Origin: Epiperipatus broadwayi
Taxonomy: Eukaryota; Onychophora; Udeonychophora; Euonychophora; Peripatidae
Direction of reading: 5' to 3'
Assembly: GCA_028023455.1 (NCBI GenBank)
Contig: JAQFVV010000043.1
Location: 1,162,001 to 1,226,000, forward strand
Length of the DNA stretch: 64,000 bases
The notes under the pieces are model-generated. The model ran no database searches. It worked only from the letters and a program-made list of their open reading frames with translations, and was not told the DNA's origin. Below, one piece after another: positions 11,761 through 23,662 of the stretch. A program made the position numbers and the translations under genes. How positions within the stretch are numbered: the stretch's first letter is position 1; each line of letters opens with the position of its first letter.

Positions 11761-11893
11761 CCTTCTTTTTATTAAAGATGATTCTGATTTGATTTCTGAC
11801 TTGTCCTGAGCAATCATATGAGTATTCCAATGTAATGACTGAATTTTGCGCCCTCTATTAGAGATGAGAAACTTCTTTGCAAAGGGTACATTG
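11761..11893 (-). CDS. HYDIN: HYDIN-like exon E
   Basis: Seen: acceptor GTTTTAG and donor GTAAAT bound 133 bases. The first base completes a Cys codon begun in exon D; 44 codons follow, leaving phase 0. The peptide begins NVPFAKKFLISNRGRKIQSL and then HW. This matches the 'xxKxFxLxNxGRRxQxLxW' strand pair that follows the LGSxF junction in HYDIN. The phase fit on both sides and the domain order support a real exon although the splice donor is weak. A decayed palindrome copy lies immediately downstream in the intron (11,641-11,740). Confidence 0.8.
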
Positions 11894-12454
11894 CTAAAAC
11901 AAAAAATATATTATTTGTTAATTGCTTAATTAAAAAGAAAATTAAATTAGTTTTAACCCAAATTTATTATAAAATTGTATATTATATATTAATTATTAAC
12001 TATATTTTCATGTATATACTGTATTTTTTTTAATGTTCGAGTAAAAAATTAAATATATGTTATGTACGTATAGTACAGAGACACACAAACAGTTGCATGA
12101 TGATTTAACAGTAATAGGATAATTTTTTTAAAACACACTGGCATTATCCAGATGTATAATTGAGTGAAGAAATCCTGAGACAAGTGTCAAGAAAGAAATC
12201 ATTATAAATCTTTCAAGAAGCCTCAAATTTCTACTGCCATAGATAGTATAAAAGACAAGACAATTTATGAAGAAAGCAATGATGAGTCAGAGGTCAAAGG
12301 TAGTGACTATATGAATGAAATTTTTGTTGTATTTTTATATTGGACTATTTCCATCATCTAATATGAGTATTGAATGTCTTTAGAAAAATTTAACTTTTAT
12401 TCAAATATTCCAAATACTTTCAATTGTTACTAATAGCACATCAAACTGGTTAGT

Positions 12455-12620
12455 ATATGCACAACATTTTGAGAGGTATTATTCTCCCCTCTTCTTCAGG
12501 TGTTGATAGCCTGGCCAGTGACAGTACTAGCATGGGATTCGAACCTGGACCCTTAGATTCTTGAGTATTGAATTTTAAAATAATGTTGTAAGCAGGATGG
12601 CTCAGTTGGTTGCACATATA
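12455..12620 (-). mobile_element. SINE2 with its tRNA 5' block inverted
   Basis: The body is in minus orientation (box B GGTTCGAATCCC reads perfectly to consensus on that strand), but the box A block GCAGGATGGCTCAGTTGG at 12,590-12,612 is in plus orientation. Either an internal inversion or the remnant of an inverted dimer. Confidence 0.65.
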
Positions 12621-12780
12621 CTGTGCAAAAATATGGTTTTTCAACTTTGTTTTATGCCAAAAAACTGCATTTATTAAATCCATGCACAATTACAACAAAC
12701 AGAATCTTCAAGATCTCGTAATATATATATAAACAAAACAAGTTATAAATTTCGTAACTTGCTCATAGCTTGCATTTTAT

Positions 12781-13168
12781 GATCACTAGATGGAGCTTTA
12801 CCAATAGCTCACTAACAAGCTAACAGGTTTCTTTGGGCATAGTTGCTGAGAGATTCCTGACTCCGTTTAAGGAGAAGTCACGGTACATGACATCACATCA
12901 CAAGTTTGTTTACATAAATGCTGAGAGAGATAGAATTCAATATCTCTTTTATTGTCTCCAACCTTAAACCATGGTTTTGAGCTAGTTGGCTCACGTCAGT
13001 AAAGGGTAGAGTTTCTAGTCTTCCTACCCTTTACTGACATGAGCCAACTAGTTCAAAACCATGGTTTAAAGGTTGGAGACAATGAAAGAGGTATTGAATT
13101 CTATCTCTCTCAGCATTTATGTAAACAAGCTTGTTAGTGAGCTATTGGTAAAGCTCCAGCTAGTGATA
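12781..13168. mobile_element. F3-related foldback with nested LINE tip
   Basis: Same outer ends as the 27.3-kb element (TAGATGGAGCTTTACCAATA / mirrored at 13,160) but a different interior: GCTCACGTCAGTAAAGGGTA mirrored by TACCCTTTACTGACATGAGC. The ribozyme region is diverged (CUGACGU, GAGC / GCUC stem, AAAAC). Confidence 0.85.
12820..12901 (+). mobile_element. I-like LINE 3' tip nested in a foldback arm
   Basis: An 80-bp piece (TAACAGGTTTCTTTGGGCAT ... CATCACATCAC) interrupts the left arm of the F3 palindrome. The intact right arm reads straight through the equivalent point (AACAAGCTTGTTAG). A severely 5'-truncated insertion. Confidence 0.75.
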
Positions 13169-13169
13169 T

Positions 13170-13990
13170 ATATATACACACACACATTATAATTAAATTG
13201 TGATCATATAAAGTTTATTATTTGGATTAAATAAATATTATATGTTCTTTTATGTGAGTATTTGGGTTATAGTGTTATTAGTACACTATATCATATTTAA
13301 AAATATAGCAAATCTAATAGAAATTAAATAGGCAACGTAATTAAATTATCGACTTTAATTAGTTATCATTAAAAATATTTTCTGAGTTTTTGGACAATGA
13401 ATTTATCTGAAATGAGAGCATCATTTTGAGAATCTGTTAAAACATTGTGAACTAGCAACAGCTTAATTACTAATATATATTCCAAGAGTTGATGGCATTT
13501 TTATGATCTATTGAACTGTTTAATCCAGGGGTCTGTATCAAGAGATAATGCTATTTTTGACACAGATTCAGCATTTGGAAGATCAATATTTTTCAATAAA
13601 ATGGCCGCGTTATCTTATTTGTTTTGATCACCAATTTCAGGTAAGATGCTCAAAGATAAATGAGACTAAATTTTCTACTAAAATTTTTAACAGCTGAAAT
13701 AGCATTATTAACTAGAAATATTAAAGATTCTTCATCTTATTTGGCAGCAGAATGATTCTTATTTAGGTTAAGTTGTCATGATCTGGGTACTACTTTACAA
13801 ATATTTATTTGATTGATAAATTTGAAGTCAAAATGGTGCCGACAATTAGCACAATTTTATGACTTCATAGATAATTAATTAGTCAAATGCAACAATTTGT
13901 AACAATTGTATTTTTTGCTTTCTTCATATATAATTAAGCTTATATAAAACAGTTTAATCATTGTATTATAAACACTTTTTAGCAAAACCT
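13170..13990. other. HYDIN intron, no gene recognised
   Basis: Slightly more complex sequence at 13,500-13,760 may be a transposase relic on the minus strand, but stops are frequent and no motif is secure. Confidence 0.4.
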
Positions 13991-13994
13991 TTTG

Positions 13995-14285
13995 CTGTGT
14001 TATAATATTAAATCCTCTATTCTCTTTATTACTGTTTTAGAATGCTTTATATTTCAATCCCCTACGACAGTTTTGATTGCCCCAGCAATCTTCTTCAGAA
14101 CTTCTATTTATAATTCCAATACTTAACTTAAGTTAAGGATTGGAATCATAAATAGAAGTTATTGGAATTATAAATAGAAGTTCTGAAGAAGATTGCTGGG
14201 GCAATTGAAACTGTCCTAGTGGGTTGTAATAACAGCATTGTAAAACAGTAATAAAGAGCATAGATGGATAATTCAATATTATATG
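13995..14285. mobile_element. F6 foldback
   Basis: Arms TCTTTATTACTGTTTTAGAA / TTGTAAAACAGTAATAAAGA and GATTGCTGGGG / CCCCAGCAATC. Right arm 14,183-14,211 gives CUGAAGA, stem II GAUUG / CAAUU, GAAAC; the left arm has AAAAC. Confidence 0.8.
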
Positions 14286-14821
14286 GATTTGGCAATGCAA
14301 TAAGAAAGATAAAGTTATAATATCTTTTATTGTACCTATTGTAACCAACTGTTCCCCAACTATCGGTCATCAGTGAAATTGTGCACACCAAGAATAGTTG
14401 CCTTCTGGAATTATTTGCTACATCAGTTGTATGATACACATAAATCATAAAATATCAACATTTATATCTCAGGGTTCTAATTTTGATATGTCCAAATCGA
14501 GGCACACTTAAGTTAGGCAAGAGGGTTCATTTTACTGCCACTCAATGTGCAAAGGCACCAGCATAACTATGAGACACTATAACTAATAGTCTGGTTTGAA
14601 TCTTTTATCTTGTTGCGATATTAAAATGATTTACATAGTGAACAAAACCACATCCCAAGCTCATTAATTGAGTTCACAACTAGCATATTATACTTTCTGT
14701 TGATAGAATTATGCATAAACCACTATGCTTAAACCATACTACAGGTATTTGATTATAGCTGGAAAATAATAATGGCTTCTATTAATCACTCATTAAATAA
14801 ATTAAATAATCCTATTTCTCA

Positions 14822-15031
14822 AAAGAGATGATAATAAATGGTCAATTTAAATCTTAAACTGGATTCCAAGAGATTGTAAAAGACCCAGAAATAGACTACA
14901 TGTGAGGTGGATGGATGAAATAAGAAAGTGTGCAGGTGTGATGTGGAGAAGAGAAGCTAAAGATCGGAGATGGATTGAACTTGGAGAGACCATTTTGCAG
15001 TGGATTGATAATGGTTGATGATGATGATGAC
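14822..15031 (+). pseudogene. RTE LINE 3' end, fragment
   Basis: Short C-terminal tail, with small deletions, ending in GATGATGATGATGACGA. Same family as the 8.3-kb copy. Confidence 0.7.
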
Positions 15032-15875
15032 GATTTTTCAAATCCCAAAGAGTACATGATAATCAGCATTTATGATTGCAATGATGAATCAATGATGATC
15101 TGGAATAATCATGAATAAAAAAAATGAATTGGTGACTGATGATCTGGAATAATCATGAATAAAAAAGGAATGATTACACTAATATTTACATTTATTTACA
15201 GATGGTACATATAACAAAAAAATAATTTCAATATTGAAACAAAATACAATATTAAATGTCCACACCTAAATTCTGTTACTTGCCAAGATACCCCAAAATA
15301 ATATCATAAGAGAGCATTATTTGTGTTCATTAATATAAAAAAAAATCATAGTAAAATAATAAGTTGGATAATATAATACCTTGTTATGAAAATTATTCCA
15401 TTTAAAGAATCAGTATAGTTAACATACCAATTAATCATAATTACATATTTTCCATAGGTTCAAATAAGTATGAATGACATTCATATCTGATTTCATTTTT
15501 TATGGATTTTTTTAATCTCCCATAAGATATTTATTTATGTTGTTGAACTTTGTTATTTTAACAAAGCATAAAACAAACAGCTACAAAATCTTAAGTATAT
15601 CAGAAGGAACTGATTGCACACTTGGTTTCAACAATTTCCTTAGTACATTACTTTAACTTACATTAGATTGGAGGTTAGCTGGATCACAAATATTCATTCA
15701 CCCTGTAACAGTATATCTTGCATACCTTCTTTAAGTTATTCATGATCAACAATTACCGAAAATAAACATCTACACAACAGTAGCTCTACGCTCAATGCAC
15801 CAGGGTAACATTACTAACATAAACCTTAAAGAAACATGTATACAATAACAATAAGAATATCAGTCTAGGGTCATG

Positions 15876-16005
15876 TCTGAATATACTTGAACTAAATATC
15901 CGGGTGTTTATCAGCATCTATATAGATACAAAAAAAATCATCTGAATATACTTGAACTAAATATCCAGATGTCTATCAGCACCTATATGGATACAAAAAA
16001 ATATA
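15876..16005. repeat. 65-bp tandem duplication
   Basis: TCTGAATATACTTGAACTAA starts at 15,876 and 15,941; copies differ at a few bases. A similar short duplication (GATGATCTGGAATAATCATG) is at 15,091-15,165. Confidence 0.8.
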
Positions 16006-16299
16006 TAGTAAAAGATCAACAATTTCCTTAATAAATCATACCATCCGAGCATATTCATTAAAATTATGACTACCTTATAAGATATTGTGTCGGATATTTC
16101 CAACACACTGCAAAATACTAATGACTTCCTGATACAATAATAATACTATAAAATGAAAATCCAGTGACATCCAATGAAAGATTCACAACTGCAAAATGGT
16201 CACCTGCCCCAATCATCAACCACGAATATCTAACCTTATTTAACACTGACTTCCCAGATCCACTAAATTGTTGTTAATAATGGTAACAACCAGTTATAA

Positions 16300-16556
16300 A
16301 TTAAAAGTCTAAAGTAGAGTTGGTCTGAACATATTACTAGAAGAGATGATAATAGATGGACAATTAAAATTTTAAACTGGATTCCAAAAGATTGTAAAAG
16401 ACCCAGAAAGAGACCACATGTGAGATGGATGAATAAAATAAGAAAATGTGCAGGTAATGTGTAAAAGAGAGGCTAGAGATTGAAAAAGACGAATTAAACA
16501 TGAAGAGACATTAATCGTGCATGGACTGATAATGGGTGACAATGATGATGATAATG
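16300..16556 (+). pseudogene. RTE LINE 3' end, diverged fragment
   Basis: Contains the WSWSEHITRRDDNRWTI-like segment and a (GATGATGATAAT) tail. It is more mutated than the 6.2- and 8.4-kb copies. Confidence 0.7.
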
Positions 16557-16644
16557 ATTAAAGCATCAAAGGTATTTTATTATACATATATTTATAAAAG
16601 ATTTTCACAGCTTACAAATATAAATCATATTTTCCAGGTTCATT

Positions 16645-16915
16645 CATGTATGATTTTTATTATAAATATGTCAACATTTCAGCATGACCATGCAAGCTAT
16701 CAACTGGGTGATTAACAGACTACTATAAAGATGGTGGTCAAAGTGCTGAAACAGTAATTTGTACTAGTTTTTTTCTATTGGTGGAATTTTAACATTGTTA
16801 CAAATCATTATTTACAGTGATCCTATAACCATCTTTATAGTATTTTATTCATCACCAATTTATGGCTTGTGTGACGAAGCCAAAATCTCAGCATATTTGT
16901 AATAAAAATCATGAT
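16645..16915. mobile_element. F4 foldback
   Basis: Arms GATTTTTATTATAAATATGT and ATATTTGTAATAAAAATC; interior GCAAGCTATCAACTGGGTGA mirrored by TCACCAATTTATGGCTTG. Ribozyme-like region degenerate. Confidence 0.75.
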
Positions 16916-17136
16916 AAATAGAGTCACTCTGCAATGTTTTTGAATGGTTTCCACTAGCAACTGTATGATATAGTTGAAATTTTACTGTAATGCTAATGTT
17001 CACAACATACATTTTCATACATGGACCAAATCCCAAGTATATATTTATTTATGGTAAACATCTTCATTTTAATAGATATATCTAAAGAGAGAAGAGAGAT
17101 TACTGTATATGTTATTGTTTTCTTATTATTTCTTAC

Positions 17137-17271
17137 CAAAAATAAGATCCTAGGTGTAGCCCAGGAGTGATTGGTGGTTCAATAACTATTGTAGATCCAA
17201 ATCCATGGGAAGTAATTATTATGGAAGATGAAATACTGTCTTCAATATTAATTATTAACTTATCTACAAGT
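17137..17271 (-). CDS. HYDIN: HYDIN-like exon D
   Basis: Seen: acceptor TTTTTCAG and donor GTAAGA bound 135 bases. The first base completes an Arg codon from exon C, 44 codons follow, and two bases remain for exon E. The peptide contains SHGFGSTIVIEPPITPGLHL and then GSYF. The pattern G-x-G-(S/T)-TIV-x-EPP-x-x-P-x-LxLGSxF is a highly characteristic HYDIN inter-ASH junction and is the strongest single piece of evidence for the gene's identity. Confidence 0.85.
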
Positions 17272-17577
17272 CTGAAAAATAAATTTCATTTTGGTAACAT
17301 ATTTAAATTATAAATCAATAATATAGTATCTACTGACGTTTCTTTTTTTAAAGTATAAAAATACCTAAACTAAAAAAATTTCAAATAAAGTGAGATTAAC
17401 AAATTTATACTAATTACTTACAAAACAAAAAGATAAAAAATATTTTAAATGTTACGCATTTTCCTAATCAAGAACAATTAATTGTTTACTTACAGACTTA
17501 GTAAATATTTACAAAAATAATTTAAACTAATGCTACTCTTATTTAATGAGAACTCTGCAGCATATAATCCTGATTTA

Positions 17578-17716
17578 AGATAGAGAAAAATATGGGGAAA
17601 ACAGTGTGGTGAATGGAAAGGAAAGAGAAGGCGACTTAACAGGTTTTTCTTAGCATAGTGGCTGAGAGATTCTTGACTCTGATAAAGGAGAAGCCATAGA
17701 GTATCCCATCACATTA
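17578..17716 (+). pseudogene. I-like LINE 3' end, fragment
   Basis: 3' terminal piece ending CCCATCACATTAAG, immediately followed by the RT-region copy at 17,717. Probably a tandem pair of insertions of the same family. Confidence 0.65.
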
Positions 17717-19042
17717 AGAGATACTATTAGTAGATGGCAAGGGAGTGTATACATTACTAGATCTTTTACTTGCTGATATTTTCTTATGCACAGAAAGTGG
17801 GGAAGATATGGAAGTTGTGCTGAAGTCTTGGTCAGGAGTAGGTAAAGAGATGAGGATCATATTTAGTGAAGAAAAATCAAAAGTAATGATGGTAAATTCT
17901 GGGGAAAAGAGAATTTTTTCTTGGTTGATATAAAGTTAACTATGATGAATAGGTACAACAATTTTGGAAATGTCTTCAGTAAGCAAAGGAATTCCTTGGA
18001 GGCATAAAGGAAAAAATGTTAAATGAAGCAAAGAAAAGAAAGGGGCTAATAAAGAAATTAACCAATATTTTCATATAATAAACATGATGTAGCAAAAACT
18101 ATATGGAAGGGAGTAGAAGAAGCAGAAATAACCTATGCTAAAGATGTGTTAAAAAAGGAGTATTAGATTACTTAGAAAAAGTTCAAAGAGAAATAGGAAA
18201 ACATGCATTAAATGCAGATAGGTGGATGTCAAAGGAAACAATTCAAGGAAAAATGGATAGTCAAGTTTTTATATGAGAGATAAAAAAAAAGCAAAATAAA
18301 AATGTTTGGTAGATTGCAATTTATAGATAGTAAGAGAAAAACCAAAATAGTATTTAATTGGGTTACAAATAAATGTCAGGCAACAAGATGGATGAGAAAG
18401 GTTGTAAGGTATACATAAGATTTGGATAAAGACTTTATGTCAGTATACTTGTACAAAAGGTGGGATGATTGTGTTGGAGAATTGTTGAGTGTTATAGTGG
18501 CAAAGAATGAGATAGAACAATAGATGCATTAATAAAAAATAAGGAATTGGAGAGATGGAGAACTAAAATGAAGAGTAGAAAGAGTTTAAATATATATAGA
18601 TATAAAGAGAATATTGGGGGTGAATTAATTTATGATAATAGCAAGAAAAGTAGTTTACTGTTTAAGGCTTGAACAGAATTGTTAGCAACAAGAGAATATA
18701 CACATAAATGGAGAAATGTGGATGATTTAGTCTGCAAATTATGTAAGGAAGGCATAGAAAATATTAAGCATCTGCTAATTGAATGTAAATGCTTACAAGC
18801 AAAAAAGGTACAAAGGAATAAATATAAACAAATGATTATAAAGAAAGTGGGTTCTTGGGTTTTTATGCTGGATTTGGAAAAAGATTCATGGCATCTAGAT
18901 ATAAAGGTCATAGAACAAGGAGCTGGATAGAGAAGAATATGGGAAAAACTGAGGGTGAGGAATGAAAAGAGAAGGTGAGCATGGCTGAGAGATTCCTGCC
19001 TTCAATAAAGGAGAAGCCATAGCGCAGTACATCACATTTAAA
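17717..19042 (+). pseudogene. I-like non-LTR retrotransposon, RT to 3' end
   Basis: Starts within the RT palm (DLLLADIFLCTESGEDMEVV, the FADD motif changed to LADI), continues through MRIIFSEEKSKVMMV and KHALNADRW. It then reaches a C-terminal Cys-His motif in VCKLCKEGIENIKHLLIECK. It ends with the family 3' tail and CATCACATTT. Multiple frameshifts. The CxxC...H....C motif is typical of the C-terminus of several LINE clades; the clade name is tentative. Confidence 0.75.
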
Positions 19043-19249
19043 GGAATGTCCATATCACATCATTTAAATTAATGGCTTCATTTTCAAATCATTAAAATAG
19101 GTAAATATTGACTGACTGTATTATTTTATAAGCATCAAACAATTACTTTTTAATTACGAAATTATTAAATTTCTCAACCTCAATTTGGAATTCCTTTACA
19201 TAATAATAAAACACTTTATACATTCTACTATGCTGATATTTAAGTAATT

Positions 19250-20620
19250 TTTACTCAGAATGATGACGATTTGAACTATATGGCTAGAAAAATAAAATAT
19301 AGAAAATGGAGCCTGAAAATAAATATAAAAAAAAAATATTTGTATTGGAGGGTTATAGCAGGATATAATATTGGAAGATTGATATCCCATCGGGAAATGT
19401 GAGAAATATAAGTATCTAGGCATAAGGATTACTTAAAAAGAAATTACAGATGAAGCTATAAAAGAAAGCAATATGCTGGGTAGAAAAACTATAGCGTTAA
19501 TAAGTAATTTATGATGCATTAGAATATATCAAAAATCAATAAATGATTAATATATGACATGATAACACATTTGAAAGTTGAAAAGAAAAAGAGAAAAACA
19601 ATTGACGACTATAGAAATGCATGAAGCTAAGACAGAATATGTAAGCAATAAAGGGATTTGAGAGATAATGAATATTGAATGCAGTATTTAATAAATGGCA
19701 TCTGATCATGATAGTCAGAATGGAATGAATCTACATAGAAAATATCTCGGGAAAGATTACCAAAGAAACTGGATATTACTGGGGAAAAGAAAAAGAGAGT
19801 GTACAAAATGAATTGGAAAAAAATAGATAGAGAAATTAGTCATTTATGAATGGACAAAGAGACATAGTGTTGGGAATTGGAAGATGTTATATAAGATTGA
19901 TAAGAAAAATATATTATACAATCACAAATAATCCTGATTTGAAGTTAACATTCTTTTTATTGTGAGAAATTAATAGCAAATTTAAAATTTTTAAGTATTT
20001 AATTGGATTATATCAAGAAATCAGGAAAGAAAATGGGCTAGAAGAATATTAACAGATAAAAAATATGTCAAATGAGTAAAGAATATATTATAAGTGTATA
20101 ATTATGAGGGGTAGAAAAAGAAGATATATTATTTGGTATTAAAAAAATAGCTTAGTCTATATAAAAATAAAAATATATAGAATATTAAAAAAATGTACAG
20201 TAACATTAGCAGTTTATTGCTATTTAATGCAAGGACAGGAATCTTGGATCAAGAGAGAAAGTACATTAATGATTTATATGGAGCTAGAAGGGCGAGTAAT
20301 AAATATTTGTTTTTGCAATGCAACACATTTAATTAGTTAATGGAAAAATGGCTGGTGAACAGGTAATTGTAAATGTGAAGAAGGCAAAAGGAGTAGAATT
20401 TTTTGTTTAAGATTTTAGGATAAAAATGAGGAGATTGTGGATTAATGAAAAAGCTTTTATTAATATGGAACAACAGGAACAAAAATACACGAGTTTTAGA
20501 AGAACAACTTGATGATTACAGACTGCAAACAGGTCATAGATAGTTATGGTAGATTCTTTTTTGTGTTGTAAAATATTTTCAGTGGGAGTATATAGACTAC
20601 GTATAGGAACTTTTGATATT
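19250..20620 (+). pseudogene. Decayed non-LTR retrotransposon, another family
   Basis: Reads, through many stops, as CEKYKYLGIRIT (the 'YKYLG' RT block), then EAIKESNMLGRKTIALISNL. After about 700 bp comes RKYINDLYGARRASNKYLFL, which resembles the C-terminal segment of L1-unlike LINEs. Clade not assigned. Confidence 0.5.
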
Positions 20621-20784
20621 ACTTAAAAGGTTATTTTACATCATATCACATATAATGCAATGAATATATTTTGTAACATTGAATTTATAATTTTCTACTT
20701 CTTCTTTTCCTATGTATTTATTTCTATTATAACATATACCATTTACACCTTCTTAGACACTTTATCAATACTTTTATTTGTATT

Positions 20785-20845
20785 ATTTGTATTACACTAA
20801 CAGTTTCGACTGTTCTGTAGTCATCATCAGAGCTACAATATTCAA
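20785..20845 (-). ncRNA. Hammerhead-like motif, F5 left arm
   Basis: CUGAUGA (20,830-20,824), stem II GACU / AGUC with loop ACAGAAC, GAAAC (20,807-20,803), then UGUUAGUGUA. Stem I UUGUA can pair with UACAA across an internal loop. Cleavage triplet GUA needs a seven-base stem III loop. Confidence 0.55.
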
Positions 20846-21137
20846 ATATATAATTATACAATTATTACACTTATCCACATATATATACATAATTAATACA
20901 CAATATAAACAAAAATAATTATCCATTTTAATACGATCTTTATAAATAATCATTTCCCATTTTATTACCTTATCTTCTAAATAATTTTATCAATATTTTA
21001 TGTTAATTTATTTTATATCACTTTATTTTATTTTTTAAATATTATTTAATATAATAATTATAACTTTAACATTTGTTTTACTATTTAATTATGTATATAT
21101 ATGTGGATAAGTGTAATAATATAATTATATATTTGAA

Positions 21138-21190
21138 TATTGTAGCTCTGATGATGACTGCAGGACAGTCGAAACTGTTAGTGTAATACA
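21138..21190 (+). ncRNA. Hammerhead-like motif, F5 right arm
   Basis: Mirror of the left-arm motif: CUGAUGA 21,148-21,154, GACU / AGUC with loop GCAGGAC, GAAAC 21,171-21,175. Confidence 0.55.
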
Positions 21191-21909
21191 AATAATACAA
21201 ATAAAAGTATTGATAAAGTGTCCAAGAAGGTGTAAATGGTATGATATGCTAAACATTGAATTTCTCAAGTGTTGTACTTTATAAAGCATATACTATCTGA
21301 AACATCATATTCCGATTAGTAGAACTTAACGTAATGAATGGACTGTTATAAATAAACATAAATAATTGAATGGTTTTGTTGCTCAGAGGTATGTAAGGAA
21401 AGTGAGTACTGTAACAAAAGTGGATGTGGTCATGGACTTTGATATCCAGTCTGCCATTCCAACACTGCCCCAAACTATATAGCTGTTGGTTTTAAAATAG
21501 CTACTGCTTTAATCCCTACTGTTAAAACTGATTTATAATTCATCAATATGATAAAGAGGAAAAAATATTTTCTTTGAATAATTTGAAAATAAGTAGAATA
21601 AAAAACTTATAAAATCATTACCCGCATTGTATTTTGATATTTATAAAATCTTATAATTTAATAAAAATTCGTTTTATAAAATTACATTTTACACAAGAAT
21701 CCATCTTATCCTAGCCTCAACTTTGTAGCAAAAATATTTAACTTCCTCGCACATAATTTACTAATAGTCTACATTTCAAAACTGAAATAATAATTGAAAA
21801 TAGAAGGATACTGCATGCAGGATCTTATATTCCCTACATTGCATTATTCTCCCAAAAAAATAGGATAAGTTACAGTTTAGGAAAGCCTACGGATCAGCTT
21901 TGCCTTATT

Positions 21910-22112
21910 AAATATATGGTAGTTGTAACTTACATCCAATGTGGCCGCAAGAGGCATAAGGTTTCTGTGCATATGCATGGTGAACGGCGCTACCTAGTGG
22001 CTGGAGCTTGCATCACTGCTTTTGGACCCCTACTCTGAATATTTCTGTGGTTGACACGGAAACAGCGCCTCTTGCGGTCACATGGGGCATAAATTACAAC
22101 TACCAAATATAC
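21910..22112. repeat. G+C-richer palindrome
   Basis: TGGTAGTTGTAACTTACATC and GTGGCCGCAAGAGGC mirrored by GCCTCTTGCGGTCACATG and ACAACTACCA. The centre is not repeated elsewhere in the window. Possibly a MITE. Confidence 0.75.
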
Positions 22113-22908
22113 TGTAAAAAAATGATTAATTGATATGCCACTAATTTGTCTTTAACCTCGAGCTTGATTTCAGCAGTAATATTAGTTAAAACTTGTAAAA
22201 AGAGCATTTTGATTTTTTAATTCTAAAATGCTTTAACTTAAACCTTTGCATTTTTAATATATATATCAGAACTTTTTATTTTTTGTGATTTTCTAATCGT
22301 AATAAGAAAATTTTATCATTGCATTGTTTATAATTCTGAAAATCTTATTGAATTAATGACTGGGCTGTGAACTTTTATCACTATCTTTTCATTTCTACTT
22401 ATATTATATAACAAATTCTCCATTTTTAAACACTTTCTAAAACATACACTCATCAATATATAACTTTAAAACAATCTTCACTTTTATATTCAGATTAATT
22501 GATCTAAATTATTAAATAATTCTATAATCACAGTAAGTTGTAAAATTGCATGTGTATAAAGCTATGTTAACTGCAGCTTAAACATAAATCACCTTCAAGC
22601 TATTTAAGCTTCCTTGTATAATTGATAAGCCTAAGGAAGGCACATATTCAGTGTTATATGTATAGATTTCAATTCTTTATCAAATCCAAGAATTTCTGTT
22701 CCCATAAATCTTTATTATTTATAATACTGGTTTGCATGTCTGGAGTTCTCTATCCTAATTTCATATTTTTAATCATTTCTTTAACAGTATTTGAAAAAAT
22801 AACTTCTTATTAGTAAGTGAATACTTATCTAAATCAAATCACTTTAATTAAACTAAATTTTCTTTTTTAATTATGTTTATATTTATACCATAAATAGTCA
22901 TGACATAT

Positions 22909-23010
22909 CTTGCATTGGTGGTCGAGAGGTCAGCGCAACTGCCTTACAAGCAGTTTCTTGGGTTGCGGGTTCGTGTCTCGGCCGATGCTATGACACTTGA
23001 AAAAAAAAAA
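22909..23010 (+). mobile_element. SINE1 (tRNA-derived), copy with clear TSD
   Basis: Seen: box A-like TGGTCGAGAGG, a five-pair anticodon arm with loop CTTACAA (tRNA-Val-like anticodon UAC), box B-like GGTTCGTGTC and an A10 tail. Flanked by the 14-bp duplication TAGTCATGACATAT (22,895-22,908 and 23,011-23,024). About 100 bp with no LINE-like body, so close to a pure tRNA pseudogene SINE. Confidence 0.85.
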
Positions 23011-23154
23011 TAGTCATGACATATTTTATATAATTAAATATTTATATTTAAAACTTATTTTATTAATTAAAACTGCTTTACAAAAGTAATTATATGTTAA
23101 TGAGTTATTTATTTTATATAGCGCGGTGTTTATGAATTGTAATAAAGTAATGAT

Positions 23155-23662
23155 CAGCATTTCAAGCTAATGCATGTGCACTTTATGAATCTTAATAATA
23201 AATGAATACTCTCACTTCCAACACAAGATAAAGTCTTTGTGAAAGAATAGAATGAATCCACCTATTCTTTCAATCCAAATGCTTAAGTATGGGCAAATCT
23301 TAAGTACAGTACTGGAAATGAGAGTGTGGAGATATTAACCAATCACTTTAAATTACTTTTACTATGTCTGAATGAATGACGCCTGTTTAATTTCATTTAA
23401 GAATGATGTATCGTAAATTCTAGTAAATTTTGAAGGCGTCATTCATTCAGAAATGGTAAAAAGTAATTTAAAGTGATTGATTTATCTTCATGCTCTCATT
23501 TCCAGTACTTAAGATTTTCCCATACTTAAGCGTTTGGGTTGAAAGAATAGGTGGATTCATTCTATTCTTTCACAAAGACTTTATCTTGTGTTGGAAGTGA
23601 GAAGTATTCATTTATTATTAAGATTCATAAAGTGCATGTGCATTAGCTTGAAATGCTGATCT
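23155..23662. repeat. Large palindrome without a ribozyme core
   Basis: Arms ATGCATGTGCACTTTATG / CATAAAGTGCATGTGCAT plus matching interior (AAAGTCTTTGTGAAAGAATAG). Related to 62.4-63.25 kb. No CUGANGA/GAAA pair seen. Confidence 0.85.

Larger units (their letters stand above)
20735..21245. mobile_element. F5 foldback with paired ribozyme-like cores
   Basis: Arms ACCATTTACACCTTCTTAG and its mirror, nearly identical over about 190 bp, with an A+T-rich centre. Both arms contain CUGAUGA and GAAAC. Confidence 0.88.

Noticed and set aside
13500-13760. hAT/ZBED-type transposase relic on the minus strand
   Set aside because: Only a general impression of transposase-like composition; no motif or continuous frame.
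22909-23010. Functional tRNA-Val gene
   Set aside because: A-tail, TSD, imperfect box B and five dispersed relatives show a SINE rather than a tRNA gene.
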